A DNA stretch of 50,358 nt from Candidatus Uhrbacteria bacterium (GTDB taxonomy: Bacteria; Patescibacteriota; Patescibacteriia; 2-12-FULL-60-25), in contig CAIKOH010000018.1 in the NCBI GenBank assembly GCA_903829075.1, positions 1 to 50,358 of the forward strand. The letters run 5' to 3'. A program made the position numbers and the translations under genes. Below, piece after piece: positions 42,908 to 50,347 of the stretch. The notes under the pieces are model-generated. The model saw only the letters and a program-made list of their open reading frames with translations. It had not been told where the DNA came from and did no database searches. Within the stretch, counting starts at the first letter, position 1, and each line of letters begins with the position of its first letter.

Positions 42908-45355
42908 CTACGGAGCGACGACCGACCTGGTGTGGTCGACCGTGGGGTCGGAGGCGAGGTTCACGTTGGTCACTGTGTACACGCGACCACCCGCTTCGTC
43001 CCCGTGCACGCTCCGATCCGTCCCAGAAGGATCACCGGGCGTGACCGTCGTTCCGGGCGATGCGTAGCTCGTGTTGTACGGCACATGCAGGGTGCTGCCG
43101 GGAAACGCCGAGGCTACGAATCGGAACACGAACGGCGTCAGCACATGATCCAGCTGACAACGGTAGTGCAGACGATCGGGAGCGAGGACCAGACGGGTCG
43201 GATCACCGGCAGCCCCGTTGAGGCACACCTGCGACACGAGTCCGTCATTCTGCAGGTAGTAGGCCGTAACCGTTCCCCACGGAGCGACATCCGGCACAAG
43301 GATGTCATAGTCGATTCGACCCGGCGTTCCGGTGTCGGCGGGCGGACCCGCGTCGACGACGCCCGCGTCCACCGCGATGTCGGTGACGATGTCCGAAACC
43401 ACGTCCATCGGGGAGATGTCGGACGCGGCATCCATCCCACCATCCATTGAGGCATCCATCGTGCCGCCGTCGATCGTGGAGCCATCGATCGCGCCTGCGT
43501 CGACCGACGAGACGTCGAATCCGCTCTCGGCGCTCGCATCGGATCCGCCATCGGTCATGGACCCGTCCATGGACGCGTCCGCGGCCATGGCATCAGCCGA
43601 CACCGCGTCAGCCGTTGATGCATCCGCGGTACCGGCGTCGCTGCCGGCATCCGTGGGCACAGCATCCGTGCTCGACGCGTCGCTGCCGGCATCCGTCGCC
43701 GGAGGCACATCGGTCGCCACCGGAACGTCTGCCGTCACGAGCACGTCGACTCCGCTGTCCGCGACGCCCGCGTCAGACGCGGCCGCACACGACCCGTAGT
43801 AGTAGCACGCGATCGTTGCGAAATCGGTGAGCGAGGACGTGTACCCAGTGATATCACGCGCCACCGACAGGGAACGGTCGAGAACGACCTCGCACAGCAA
43901 CGCGCCCGTGGAAGGATCCCTGCGCGTCACGACGCTCCAGCTCAGTAGGTAACCGTCCTGATTGGCGAACGTCAGCTGCCACCAGGGAATTTGCAACGCA
44001 CAGCTGCGACCCGGAGCCGCAGCCACGGGATTCCCAGAAGCCTCGTGGTACACCTGGAAATACATCGACCCGAACCCGTCGAACTCGGGCACGACGTCGC
44101 GGCAGTACGTCAACGAGCCGTCCGTCACCCGGTACGACGTGCGGTGATCCATGCTCGGCGCTGTCGCCGTGCACAAGGTCCGCGCCGTCGGATCGGTTTC
44201 ATTGAACTGGACCAACGTGAGGCCCGCTGTCGCGATGATGATCCGCGCCGAAGGATCGGTCGCCGGAAACACCCCCGTATCCACCGGAACATCGGCGGCC
44301 GGGACCGCGTCCGCCGACGGCGTCGTGTCGACCAACGGTGGAGCATCTACTCCGCTATCGGCCGGCATCATGTCCACCGTCGGCACGTCCGTCCACGCAT
44401 CAACACCGCTGTCGACCGGCGGAAGAACCACGTCCCTCCCCGTATCCACGGGCGAGACATCCGCATGCGGCACATCGACACCCGCGTCCACACCGCAACC
44501 ATAGGCCGCGGCGTTCATCTCGAAATCGTGGAGCGTGGCGTGACCGAAAGTGCCACCCACCGACGGAAACGGGATGTTGATGGCGCAGAAGGAGGTCGAA
44601 CCGACGGTCACGATCCCCGCCTGCCAATCGACTGCATTCCCGCTCACCGCGTCGAACACCCCGAACTGCCAGTCCGCGGCGCGCAACGCACAGGTTGTGC
44701 CGACCGTAGGACTGGACACCAGGGAACCGCTCGGCAACGGGCCACCGAAGGTGACCACGATCCTCTGCGGAGCTTCGGCTGTACCGCCCACCAAGCTCGG
44801 CTGGTAGGTGAGGTTGTCGCACAGGGTCGTGCAACCGCTCATGTGACGCCATCCCGCAGAACCTCCCGCCGCCGCAGTCGACGCCGTGCACAGCTCGGAC
44901 GTCGACTCTCGGATCGAGACCCCTGGAACGCTCCACGGGTAGTCCGCTTGGTAGACGTGCGGGTCGGACAGGCCGGTCATCGCGATCACGAGATGTGTCG
45001 CGGGACTCGTGTCCATTGGAACGTCGATCACCGACATCGCGTCGATCACCGGCGCATCCAGCGTCACGTCGACCACGACCGAAACATCGACCTCCACGGA
45101 CGCGTCTTCGGGGGAGGCGTCCTCCGGCACGACCATCGTCGTATCCGGCGCCATCTCCGTGTCCGCCGTCGGAACATCCGCCTGCGGCGTACCTGTATCC
45201 ATCGAAACGATCCCGGTGTCGTTCGCGACGACCGTGCCCGTATCCGACGACCCGGTGTCATTCGCACCGCCGTCGTCCTGGAATCCAGGGAACGCACCTC
45301 CGCATCCGACGACCAAAAGACCGAGAGACAGAACCAACGTTCGTACGCTCTTCAT
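42908..45355 (-). CDS. Asp-rich modular surface lipoprotein, Myxococcota-like
   Basis: An 815-residue lipoprotein with lipobox VVGC (Cys18). Three Asp/Ala/Val/Thr/Ser-rich linkers (19-118, 289-368, 524-678) alternate with three compact domains (119-288, 369-523, 679-815). Domains 1 and 2 look like duplicates: both have LCTA near the start, CAL followed by WQ in the middle, six Cys each, and end near YGCG or YGSC. Disulfides are likely. There is only one Lys (residue 2). Such linkers are common in Myxococcota surface proteins; function is unknown. The gene is far more GC-rich than its neighbours, starts after GGAGG with 5-base spacing, and has its own promoter and terminator. Transfer is likely. 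It would be anchored on the outer face of the cytoplasmic membrane. Confidence 0.85.
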   Translation of the reverse strand: MKSVRTLVLSLGLLVVGCGGAFPGFQDDGGANDTGSSDTGTVVANDTGIVSMDTGTPQADVPTADTEMAPDTTMVVPEDASPEDASVEVDVSVVVDVTLDAPVIDAMSVIDVPMDTSPATHLVIAMTGLSDPHVYQADYPWSVPGVSIRESTSELCTASTAAAGGSAGWRHMSGCTTLCDNLTYQPSLVGGTAEAPQRIVVTFGGPLPSGSLVSSPTVGTTCALRAADWQFGVFDAVSGNAVDWQAGIVTVGSTSFCAINIPFPSVGGTFGHATLHDFEMNAAAYGCGVDAGVDVPHADVSPVDTGRDVVLPPVDSGVDAWTDVPTVDMMPADSGVDAPPLVDTTPSADAVPAADVPVDTGVFPATDPSARIIIATAGLTLVQFNETDPTARTLCTATAPSMDHRTSYRVTDGSLTYCRDVVPEFDGFGSMYFQVYHEASGNPVAAAPGRSCALQIPWWQLTFANQDGYLLSWSVVTRRDPSTGALLCEVVLDRSLSVARDITGYTSSLTDFATIACYYYGSCAAASDAGVADSGVDVLVTADVPVATDVPPATDAGSDASSTDAVPTDAGSDAGTADASTADAVSADAMAADASMDGSMTDGGSDASAESGFDVSSVDAGAIDGSTIDGGTMDASMDGGMDAASDISPMDVVSDIVTDIAVDAGVVDAGPPADTGTPGRIDYDILVPDVAPWGTVTAYYLQNDGLVSQVCLNGAAGDPTRLVLAPDRLHYRCQLDHVLTPFVFRFVASAFPGSTLHVPYNTSYASPGTTVTPGDPSGTDRSVHGDEAGGRVYTVTNVNLASDPTVDHTRSVVAP
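43322..43786 (-). repeat. Degenerate Asp/Ala/Ser-coding repeat (linker 3)
   Basis: About 155 codons of near-repetitive units such as DAGSDA, TADAVSADA and DGGTMDAS, with very high GC. It probably arose and changes by slippage. The same kind of repeat is found at 44252-44491 and 45002-45301. Confidence 0.7.
44252..44491 (-). repeat. Degenerate DVPxxDxGVD-coding repeat (linker 2)
   Basis: About 80 codons with recurring DVP, DTG, DSGVDA and PAADVPVDTG units joining domains 1 and 2. Confidence 0.65.
45002..45301 (-). repeat. Degenerate Asp/Thr/Val-coding repeat (linker 1)
   Basis: About 100 codons after the lipid-carrying Cys with NDTG, DTGT, EDAS and VDV units. It would hold the first domain away from the membrane. 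Confidence 0.65.
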
Positions 45356-45403
45356 TCATACCTCCAAGTTGTCAAGCCACCCCCGCCCATCGAGGGATCA
45401 AAA

Positions 45404-45432
45404 ACGCTATCATATTTCCAAAAATTCGTCAA
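45404..45432 (-). promoter_or_regulatory. Promoter of the Asp-rich lipoprotein gene
   Basis: On the minus strand TTGACG (45427-45432), a 17-base spacer and TAGCGT (45404-45409). The leader of about 45 bases is GC-rich and ends in TTGGAGG before the ATG. Confidence 0.55.
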
Positions 45433-45445
45433 GCATTAGACGAAT
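45424..45445. promoter_or_regulatory. Inverted repeat over two divergent -35 boxes
   Basis: ATTCGTC - 8 bases - GACGAAT, two perfect 7-base arms. The left arm contains most of the lipoprotein -35 box (45427-45432) and the right arm most of the DUF5671 -35 box (45437-45442). A repressor bound here could control both genes. No binding protein is known. Confidence 0.5.
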
Positions 45446-45465
45446 GTTCCGTTCAAGGTTACACT
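45437..45465 (+). promoter_or_regulatory. Promoter of the DUF5671 gene, near-leaderless
   Basis: TAGACG (45437-45442), a 17-base spacer and TACACT (45460-45465). Eight bases follow before the ATG at 45474. Confidence 0.55.
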
Positions 45466-45473
45466 GGGGATGT

Positions 45474-46100
45474 ATGGCGAATGAACTGAACCATTTTGTT
45501 GAAGAAGCGCTAAAACAAGGGATATCGCGTCCAAAAATCACGCAAGAATTAACGCGTGCAGGCTGGCCAAAGGAAGAGATCCGTGCAACTTTAGACGAAT
45601 ATATTGAAAGCGACCTCCCAATCCCCGTTCCCAAACGTCGGCCGTATTTGTCCGCCCGGGAAGCGTTTTTGTACCTGGTCATGTTCCTCACGCTCTACAT
45701 TAGCTCGTTCAGCTTAGGCTCCTTGATCTTCGACTTCATTAATCGCTGGGTCCCTGATATAGCCGCGCCCTATACGTTCTCTGACGCCTCGCTCCAGACC
45801 ATCCGTCAAGAAACCGCAGCGCTCATCATCAGCTATCCCATCTTCGTATTTCTCTGCGAAATTCTGTGGAACGCGATGCAACGAGATCCGCAAAAACGCC
45901 AGTCAAAAATTCGCAAGTGGCTGAGCTACTTAACGCTATTTATTGGAGCGGGCATCATTATCGGCGACCTGATCGCATTGGTTGGCAATGTCTTGAACGG
46001 CGAACTGACGGAACGATTTTTACTGAAAGTTCTTACCATCCTTGTCATCACCGTTGGTATCTTTGGATACTACTTGTGGGATCTACGCCACGACGAATAA
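45474..46100 (+). CDS. DUF5671 membrane protein
   Basis: A 208-residue protein. The N-terminal 45 residues form a short helical domain ('LNHFVEEALKQGISRPKITQELTRAGW') that looks like a small UBA-like or SHOCT-like helix bundle. Four membrane spans follow in the DUF5671 pattern ('SAREAFLYLVMFLTLYIS', 'IISYPIFVFLCEILW', 'LTLFIGAGIIIGDLIALVG', 'VLTILVITVGIFGYYLWDL'). DUF5671 is widespread in Patescibacteria and its role is unknown. The start is fixed by the promoter. The next gene begins 1 base after its stop, so a small operon 45474-47346 is likely. Confidence 0.85.
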   Translation: MANELNHFVEEALKQGISRPKITQELTRAGWPKEEIRATLDEYIESDLPIPVPKRRPYLSAREAFLYLVMFLTLYISSFSLGSLIFDFINRWVPDIAAPYTFSDASLQTIRQETAALIISYPIFVFLCEILWNAMQRDPQKRQSKIRKWLSYLTLFIGAGIIIGDLIALVGNVLNGELTERFLLKVLTILVITVGIFGYYLWDLRHDE

Positions 46101-46101
46101 T

Positions 46102-46587
46102 ATGTCCTACACATCCACGACTATTCATCGAACCTGTCTCGCGCTCGCCACGATCGCGGTTCTGGCTGCCATCATCACCGGACTGATTTTGGCTGGCTCT
46201 CCTGCACAAGAACGCTTGCGACGACTTGACCAACAACGCATCAACGATCTGCAACAAATCAGCGGGACGATTCCGCAATATGTAAATGATCACCACGCCT
46301 TGCCAACCGCGCTCTCTGCGATCAATAATCCCACATACACCCCAATCCCGCTTGATCCAGAAACACACGCGGCTTACGGATACGTCATCACGAGCACAAG
46401 CACCTATCAACTTTGTGCCACCTTCGATGCCCCCGCCACCACCATCCCAGACAACCTCGCACCAGCGCCATATGCTGTTCCGCAATCGTTTCAACATCCC
46501 GCCGGATACTTCTGCTTCTCCTACTCCGCACCGCTTCCTACAGTTCCAACTGAAATTCCACGAAGCGTTCCCAAAAGCACCCTCTAA
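46102..46587 (+). CDS. Pseudopilin-like exported protein
   Basis: A 161-residue protein with one N-terminal membrane helix (about 11-32) and an outside domain that begins 'DQQRINDLQQISGTIPQYVNDHHALPTAL', the kind of helix and first loop seen in pilin-like and type II secretion pseudopilin proteins. There is no prepilin peptidase site with a G/A-F-x-x-x-E motif, so it is not a typical pilin. The C-terminal part is Pro/Thr-rich with two Cys ('YQLCATF', 'GYFCFSY') that could pair. It is 1 base after the DUF5671 gene. Confidence 0.7.
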   Translation: MSYTSTTIHRTCLALATIAVLAAIITGLILAGSPAQERLRRLDQQRINDLQQISGTIPQYVNDHHALPTALSAINNPTYTPIPLDPETHAAYGYVITSTSTYQLCATFDAPATTIPDNLAPAPYAVPQSFQHPAGYFCFSYSAPLPTVPTEIPRSVPKSTL

Positions 46588-46599
46588 CGGATTCTCCCT

Positions 46600-47049
46600 A
46601 TGAACACTGAATTTGCTTTTCTGTCTTTCTCAAAAACGCAACTAAACGAGGTGTATCAGGCGGTATTAACGCAGTATCTTGTTGAGGAACAGCTTCGGCG
46701 CGAACAGGATCTTGAATCCGTTGAACCTCCGGCGCTACTCGAACAACTCCAGACGCTGCTCGGTATGAACGATGAGCGAGCGCACACCCTGTTCCATGAA
46801 AAAGAGGACGAGCTCTGGGAATACAGCTGGTTCCGCTACACGGATGAATGGGCCTGGTTTCGCGCACGTCAGGACGTTCTGCGCGAACTCGACAAACGAA
46901 TCTCGCTCACAAAACGCCGCGCATTGGACGAAATGATCGAAGAACGGTACACCAAAAACTTTGAAACCTACGTTGCGGAAATCGGCATGGAGGAAGATCA
47001 GCAACAAAAAAAATCTCAACGCAAACGCAAACAGCAGCCAAAAGGATAA
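46600..47049 (+). CDS. Small charged helical protein of unknown function
   Basis: A 149-residue cytoplasmic protein with no membrane span. It is mostly helical, rich in Glu, Gln and Arg, and has a Trp-rich middle ('ELWEYSWFRYTDEWAWFRARQ'). The C-terminal 20 residues are a Lys/Arg/Gln tail that may bind nucleic acid or acidic lipids. No family is recognised. The gene follows the pseudopilin-like gene by 12 bases and precedes a small membrane protein by 18 bases, so it probably belongs to one transcript. Confidence 0.65.
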   Translation: MNTEFAFLSFSKTQLNEVYQAVLTQYLVEEQLRREQDLESVEPPALLEQLQTLLGMNDERAHTLFHEKEDELWEYSWFRYTDEWAWFRARQDVLRELDKRISLTKRRALDEMIEERYTKNFETYVAEIGMEEDQQQKKSQRKRKQQPKG

Positions 47050-47067
47050 ACCGTTTCAATCTTCAGC

Positions 47068-47346
47068 ATGAATTTCGCAACGCTGTTCCCAACCGTTTCT
47101 TTGTCCTGGCTCACCAACGCCCCATTTCCCTGGGGCGTACTTGCTTCGATTATCTTACTTATACTTGCGTACTTCCTTCAACATCAGCTCGGTGCCGCAC
47201 TCGAAGAGGACAAAAAAATGTGGTACAGCATCGGAATTTTTTTCGTTCTCTACGCACTCACTGCAGCCGCGATCTGGTGGTTCATGCCCCATCTCGATCA
47301 ACCCGCGGATCTCGCCTCTTTGGGACAAACGATCTTGCAAAGATAA
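47068..47346 (+). CDS. Small two-span membrane protein
   Basis: A 92-residue protein with two clear membrane helices (about 20-40 and 51-72), joined by a charged loop 'LGAALEEDKKMW'. No known family is recognised. It is the last gene of the run starting at 45474 and converges with the 47352 gene over a 5-base gap, leaving no room for a terminator. Confidence 0.6.
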   Translation: MNFATLFPTVSLSWLTNAPFPWGVLASIILLILAYFLQHQLGAALEEDKKMWYSIGIFFVLYALTAAAIWWFMPHLDQPADLASLGQTILQR

Positions 47347-47351
47347 CGTCG

Positions 47352-48692
47352 CTACACAATCAACGGCGGGCTTGCCAAGGAAAATTTCTTGCCAGTGACA
47401 ATCGATTCAATACGATATGCTCCGTGCGTAGGTGCCTCGATGTAGCCACTCCAAGCAAAACGCGCCAACCCTCCGGAGTTAATCCAATCAAACAACCATT
47501 CATTTGTGTAAACCGGATCCAGTTGCGCAATCCCTCCGTTCACCGTCTCCAACCACATTTTATTAAAATCTTCCTGCGAACCAATGGGAGGCGCAATAAT
47601 GATCGGCAGACCTAACCCCGTGTAAAACGAAAGCTCGCTCGGCTTGGTCCACAAAATATCGGTGCTGCGCGCCGTCAACGCGAAACGCTGAAAATAACGC
47701 GAACGCGTATCATACACATGCACAAACAGATTACGCTCAAGCGCTTTGCCTAAACGCAGAGCTCGAATATGTTTGTGAAAATAGAGCGCGGCATCCTGTC
47801 GCACACCGGCCTCGATGTTCACGCGAATTTCTTGACGAAGAATTTTTTCCTTCAGACTCCGCAACACATCTGTACCTATAGACCGTTGCGCACCGGCCCC
47901 TCCCACGCAAAACGTGAGCGTTAATGGATGGTTCTTTTTCAGGTGACACATGCTCGCCCCAAAATGATGCTCGAGTACGGAGGCGTATTTGTCGTAAAAA
48001 ATTCCCTGCGGGTCAAGGTTATGCAAACGCGCGAGCACATCCTTTTTTACGATACTCGCTTCTGGTCCGCCAATATTTTCCTTGGGCAACGGAAATCCCG
48101 TCAAAAAAATCCGTTCAGCTGACACGCCGTATAATTTCAGACGTTCAACAACGCGTCCGTTTGGCGCAAAATATTTGATGCGGCTTCGCCCAGGATCGCG
48201 CCCAACCCAAGCTCGGCTCATGTCTGCATCACACACCACGCAGTAGATGTCGCCAGGATATCCATGCACCTCTGCCGCAAATGCGGGGGTGAAAAAGGTA
48301 CAAATCATGGGGAGCGGATTTTTTGACAATCGCTGAATCAGATCTTTTCCAAGTTGTTTTCGTTCGATGAGATGATAAATTTCTTTCAACTGTGTCGTAG
48401 GCTGACTCAGATCACGACGTGGATAAAATGAGGGCACGCGTTGAAAATAGTCCATCAAGGCAAAAATTTTCTGACCGATCAACGGCACAGGCTGCAAACG
48501 CGAGATCAGTTCATACAGCGTTCTCGTTTCCTTCCAAGACGCGCGATCCCCATCCGGAATACCACGATAATCGTTTGCCGCAATAATTCCGCCGTGCGCT
48601 AAATCCTTCAGCCCATAGGCTGCGCGTTCGTGGCCGTAGCCCATGTTCACGGACACGATCCAAGCAGATGAGGAGGAAGAATGGGAAGGCAT
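47352..48692 (-). CDS. GT-B-like (glycosyltransferase-type) conserved protein
   Basis: A 446-residue protein with a two-domain GT-B feel. The N-terminal 'WIVSVNMGYGHERAAYGLKDLA' resembles the G-x-GH-x-x-A loop of MurG and diacylglycerol glycosyltransferases, and the C-terminal half has 'LTFCVGGAGAQRSIG', 'DILWTKPSELSFYTGLGLPIII' and 'APPIGSQEDFN', the type of donor-binding loop seen in those enzymes. The middle contains 'YCVVCDADMSRAWVG'. The substrate cannot be stated; a lipid or cell-wall precursor is plausible. There is no signal peptide, so it would act on the cytoplasmic side. The assignment is by motif only. Confidence 0.65.
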   Translation of the reverse strand: MPSHSSSSSAWIVSVNMGYGHERAAYGLKDLAHGGIIAANDYRGIPDGDRASWKETRTLYELISRLQPVPLIGQKIFALMDYFQRVPSFYPRRDLSQPTTQLKEIYHLIERKQLGKDLIQRLSKNPLPMICTFFTPAFAAEVHGYPGDIYCVVCDADMSRAWVGRDPGRSRIKYFAPNGRVVERLKLYGVSAERIFLTGFPLPKENIGGPEASIVKKDVLARLHNLDPQGIFYDKYASVLEHHFGASMCHLKKNHPLTLTFCVGGAGAQRSIGTDVLRSLKEKILRQEIRVNIEAGVRQDAALYFHKHIRALRLGKALERNLFVHVYDTRSRYFQRFALTARSTDILWTKPSELSFYTGLGLPIIIAPPIGSQEDFNKMWLETVNGGIAQLDPVYTNEWLFDWINSGGLARFAWSGYIEAPTHGAYRIESIVTGKKFSLASPPLIV

Positions 48693-48760
48693 AACACGGG
48701 AACAAATTTAGACAGAGCAACTCTTTTTTTCTACACGTGACGCGTATCACGAAAAGAACA

Positions 48761-49345
48761 TTAGTTCTGTGAGACGTAGAGACATGCGCCTTCATGCCAG
48801 ATGGATTTGGCAAATGGAAGGAACCAGTTCAACGTAAAGATCGTCGACAATGGAGAAAAATCCCCCTGCAAATTCACGCTCTGACGTAACGGCGACAACG
48901 CATACAGATCTTGAAGATACGCGCGGTCCAGCCCCGTGATCGAAGAAGGTCCGTACACCTCTTGAATCACCTTCCAATCAAGGGTCAACGGCTTCGCTGA
49001 TTCTTCTAGCCAACGATCAAACGCGCCTTCAGCCACGATAGGCAGGAGCGGCGTCTCAACATCCGACGGGCGCAACACATCCTCTCCCTGCAAAGAAAAC
49101 ACGATCAGTCGCGGGCCATCTGCCTGAGGACGATACACGATCTCTGTTGCGCGTGCGCGAAGCTGCGGATACAGACGCATAAGAAATGCCGTAGAGGAAA
49201 CGCCACGAAGCTCAACAGGCTCATTCCCTACATCCGAAAGAAGCCGATCCATCAAACGCTTCATCTCCAACGCGCTCCAGTGCGCAGGCGGAGGAAGCTT
49301 GAGACAGCGGTATTCAAGCAGCGTATCCATCAAAACAAGGGACAT
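48761..49345 (-). CDS. Hypothetical protein of unknown function
   Basis: A 194-residue protein without clear membrane span or signal peptide. Recognisable only are an amphipathic middle ('RLIVFSLQGEDVLRPSDVETPL') and a C-terminal 'LSTIFTLNWFLPFAKSIWHEG' segment. I find no known family. The frame extends to 49399, but an ATG at 49345 stands 6 bases after TACAGT, a likely -10 box, which I take as the start; ATG 49330 is also possible. It is upstream of the GT-B-like gene by 68 bases and may be transcribed with it. Confidence 0.6.
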   Translation of the reverse strand: MSLVLMDTLLEYRCLKLPPPAHWSALEMKRLMDRLLSDVGNEPVELRGVSSTAFLMRLYPQLRARATEIVYRPQADGPRLIVFSLQGEDVLRPSDVETPLLPIVAEGAFDRWLEESAKPLTLDWKVIQEVYGPSSITGLDRAYLQDLYALSPLRQSVNLQGDFSPLSTIFTLNWFLPFAKSIWHEGACLYVSQN

Positions 49346-49351
49346 AAGAAT

Positions 49352-49357
49352 ACTGTA
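49352..49357 (-). promoter_or_regulatory. Possible leaderless -10 box of the 48761-49345 gene
   Basis: TACAGT on the minus strand ends 6 bases before the ATG at 49345. A second candidate, TATCAT, lies a few bases upstream. No good -35 box is seen. Confidence 0.35.
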
Positions 49358-49405
49358 TGATACCACGCAAGACAGAACTCGTTCTTGTGGATAAGACACC
49401 CCGTC

Positions 49406-49434
49406 TTGCCATTTTATTCCTTATTCGCTATCCT
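49406..49434 (+). promoter_or_regulatory. Promoter of tRNA-Val(CAC)
   Basis: TTGCCA (49406-49411), a 17-base spacer and TATCCT (49429-49434). The tRNA begins 30 bases later. Confidence 0.6.
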
Positions 49435-49464
49435 CTTCCCATCGAAAATTCGTAGATTTTTCAC

Positions 49465-49541
49465 GGACGTTTAGCTCAGCTGGTTAGAGCGCACGATTCA
49501 CATTCGTGAGGTCGCTGGTTCGATCCCAGCAACGTCCACCA
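49465..49541 (+). tRNA. tRNA-Val (anticodon CAC)
   Basis: A full cloverleaf: acceptor GGACGTT/AACGTCC, D arm GCTC/GAGC, anticodon stem CACGA/TCGTG with loop TTCACAT (anticodon CAC, reading GUG), T arm GCTGG/CCAGC with loop TTCGATC, discriminator A and an encoded CCA end. It has a near-consensus promoter and is followed by a hairpin terminator. Confidence 0.97.
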
Positions 49542-49560
49542 TCGAGCACAGCTCGACCAT

Positions 49561-49600
49561 AAAAAAACACACCGCTCGTACGTGGTGTGTTTTTTATTTT
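49561..49600. terminator. Bidirectional terminator after tRNA-Val(CAC)
   Basis: ACACACC and GGTGTGT pair around a GCTCGTACGT loop, with an A-run to the left and TTTTTTATTTT to the right. It also serves the convergent gene at 49608. Confidence 0.85.
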
Positions 49601-49607
49601 CCCCTTT

Positions 49608-50072
49608 CTACCATCCCCGAGCAGATGAGCTTGTGTATCCGGTACCAGCGTTTGTCGTTGTGGTCGTGTGGCTGCAGATCGCCTTTAAATCTAAAACTTC
49701 TTGCTGTAATTGTTGTATTTGCTGACTCAGCGTCGTGACATCTCCGCGCGTCGCTGGCTGTGCAGCTGGGCTCACATAAGCTGCCGCTTGGGCGCCCCCT
49801 TGAATCGATGAATACGCGATTACCCCTGTCAACACTACGGCCAGCCCAGAAATAATTGACGCTGACCACACGTGCGCGATTCCACGCGATGCATGCAAAG
49901 CATGATGCGCAGAGATCGGAGAGGTCGGACCAACATACCGCACCTCACAACGCGAACTACAACCACTATGTCCGCAGGTTGAACTCATCGGCATATCTGC
50001 GCCTGAAGAATGCGCATCCATCATGGGTTTTTTGCGTGAAGGCGTCTTGCGAACTTTTGAAACTTCGTCCAT
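49608..50072 (-). CDS. Cys-rich single-span membrane protein with coiled coil
   Basis: A 154-residue protein. A cytoplasmic N-terminus of about 70 residues contains a cluster with the pattern CGxxxCxxxC at residues 33-42 ('CGHSGCSSRC'), suggestive of metal binding. One membrane span follows at about 72-92, then a short linker and a coiled coil ('VTTLSQQIQQLQQEVLDLKA'). The end is Thr/Ser/Gly-rich. It resembles the protein at 10129-10674 in layout, although the outside parts differ. No family is recognised. A TGC-TATACT box stands 40 bases upstream of the start. Confidence 0.65.
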   Translation of the reverse strand: MDEVSKVRKTPSRKKPMMDAHSSGADMPMSSTCGHSGCSSRCEVRYVGPTSPISAHHALHASRGIAHVWSASIISGLAVVLTGVIAYSSIQGGAQAAAYVSPAAQPATRGDVTTLSQQIQQLQQEVLDLKAICSHTTTTTNAGTGYTSSSARGW

Positions 50073-50112
50073 ATGATTATGAAAATAAAGAACTGATAAA
50101 TCCTACTTTTGT

Positions 50113-50121
50113 AGTATAGCA
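50113..50121 (-). promoter_or_regulatory. Extended -10 promoter of the 49608-50072 gene
   Basis: TGC-TATACT on the minus strand, a good extended -10 element. The -35 region has no clear match. The leader is about 34 bases. Confidence 0.5.
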
Positions 50122-50191
50122 CAACTCATCACCAGTCGTCACAAGAAAAAAGGGCACCTCTCGCATGTCAAGCCCCCGTCAAGAACTGTGC

Positions 50192-50220
50192 TTGACGCAA
50201 CATGCATCATCGCGTACGAT
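50192..50220 (+). promoter_or_regulatory. Promoter of tRNA-Val(GAC)
   Basis: TTGACG (50192-50197), a 17-base spacer and TACGAT (50215-50220). The tRNA starts 15 bases later, so the primary transcript has a 5' extension of about 9 bases. Confidence 0.75.
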
Positions 50221-50235
50221 GCGGATCAAGTTCGG

Positions 50236-50312
50236 GGACGGCTAGCTCAGTTGGTTAGAGCGTCACATTGACATTGTGAAGGTCAGAGGTTCGACTCCTC
50301 TGCCGTCCACCA
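50236..50312 (+). tRNA. tRNA-Val (anticodon GAC)
   Basis: Acceptor GGACGGC/GCCGTCC, D arm GCTC/GAGC, anticodon stem TCACA/TGTGA with loop TTGACAT (anticodon GAC, reading GUC and GUU), T arm AGAGG/CCTCT with loop TTCGACT, discriminator A and encoded CCA. Confidence 0.97.
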
Positions 50313-50347
50313 CGTAAGAACCTCGCCCGCAAGGCGAGTTTTTACGT
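50312..50347 (+). terminator. Terminator after tRNA-Val(GAC)
   Basis: CTCGCC and GGCGAG pair around a CGCAA loop, followed by TTTTT; an outer ACGTA/TACGT match extends the stem. Confidence 0.75.

Noticed and set aside
43322-45301. The repetitive linkers considered as a CRISPR array or tandem DNA repeat element.
   Set aside because: Units vary in length and sequence, stay in frame and encode Asp-rich stalks; there are no identical repeats with unique spacers and no cas genes.
43991-45439. A long plus-strand open frame of about 480 codons antisense to the Asp-rich lipoprotein gene.
   Set aside because: It is Arg/His-rich without domains and results from the high GC and regular codon pattern of the real gene, which has a Shine-Dalgarno, signal peptide and terminator.
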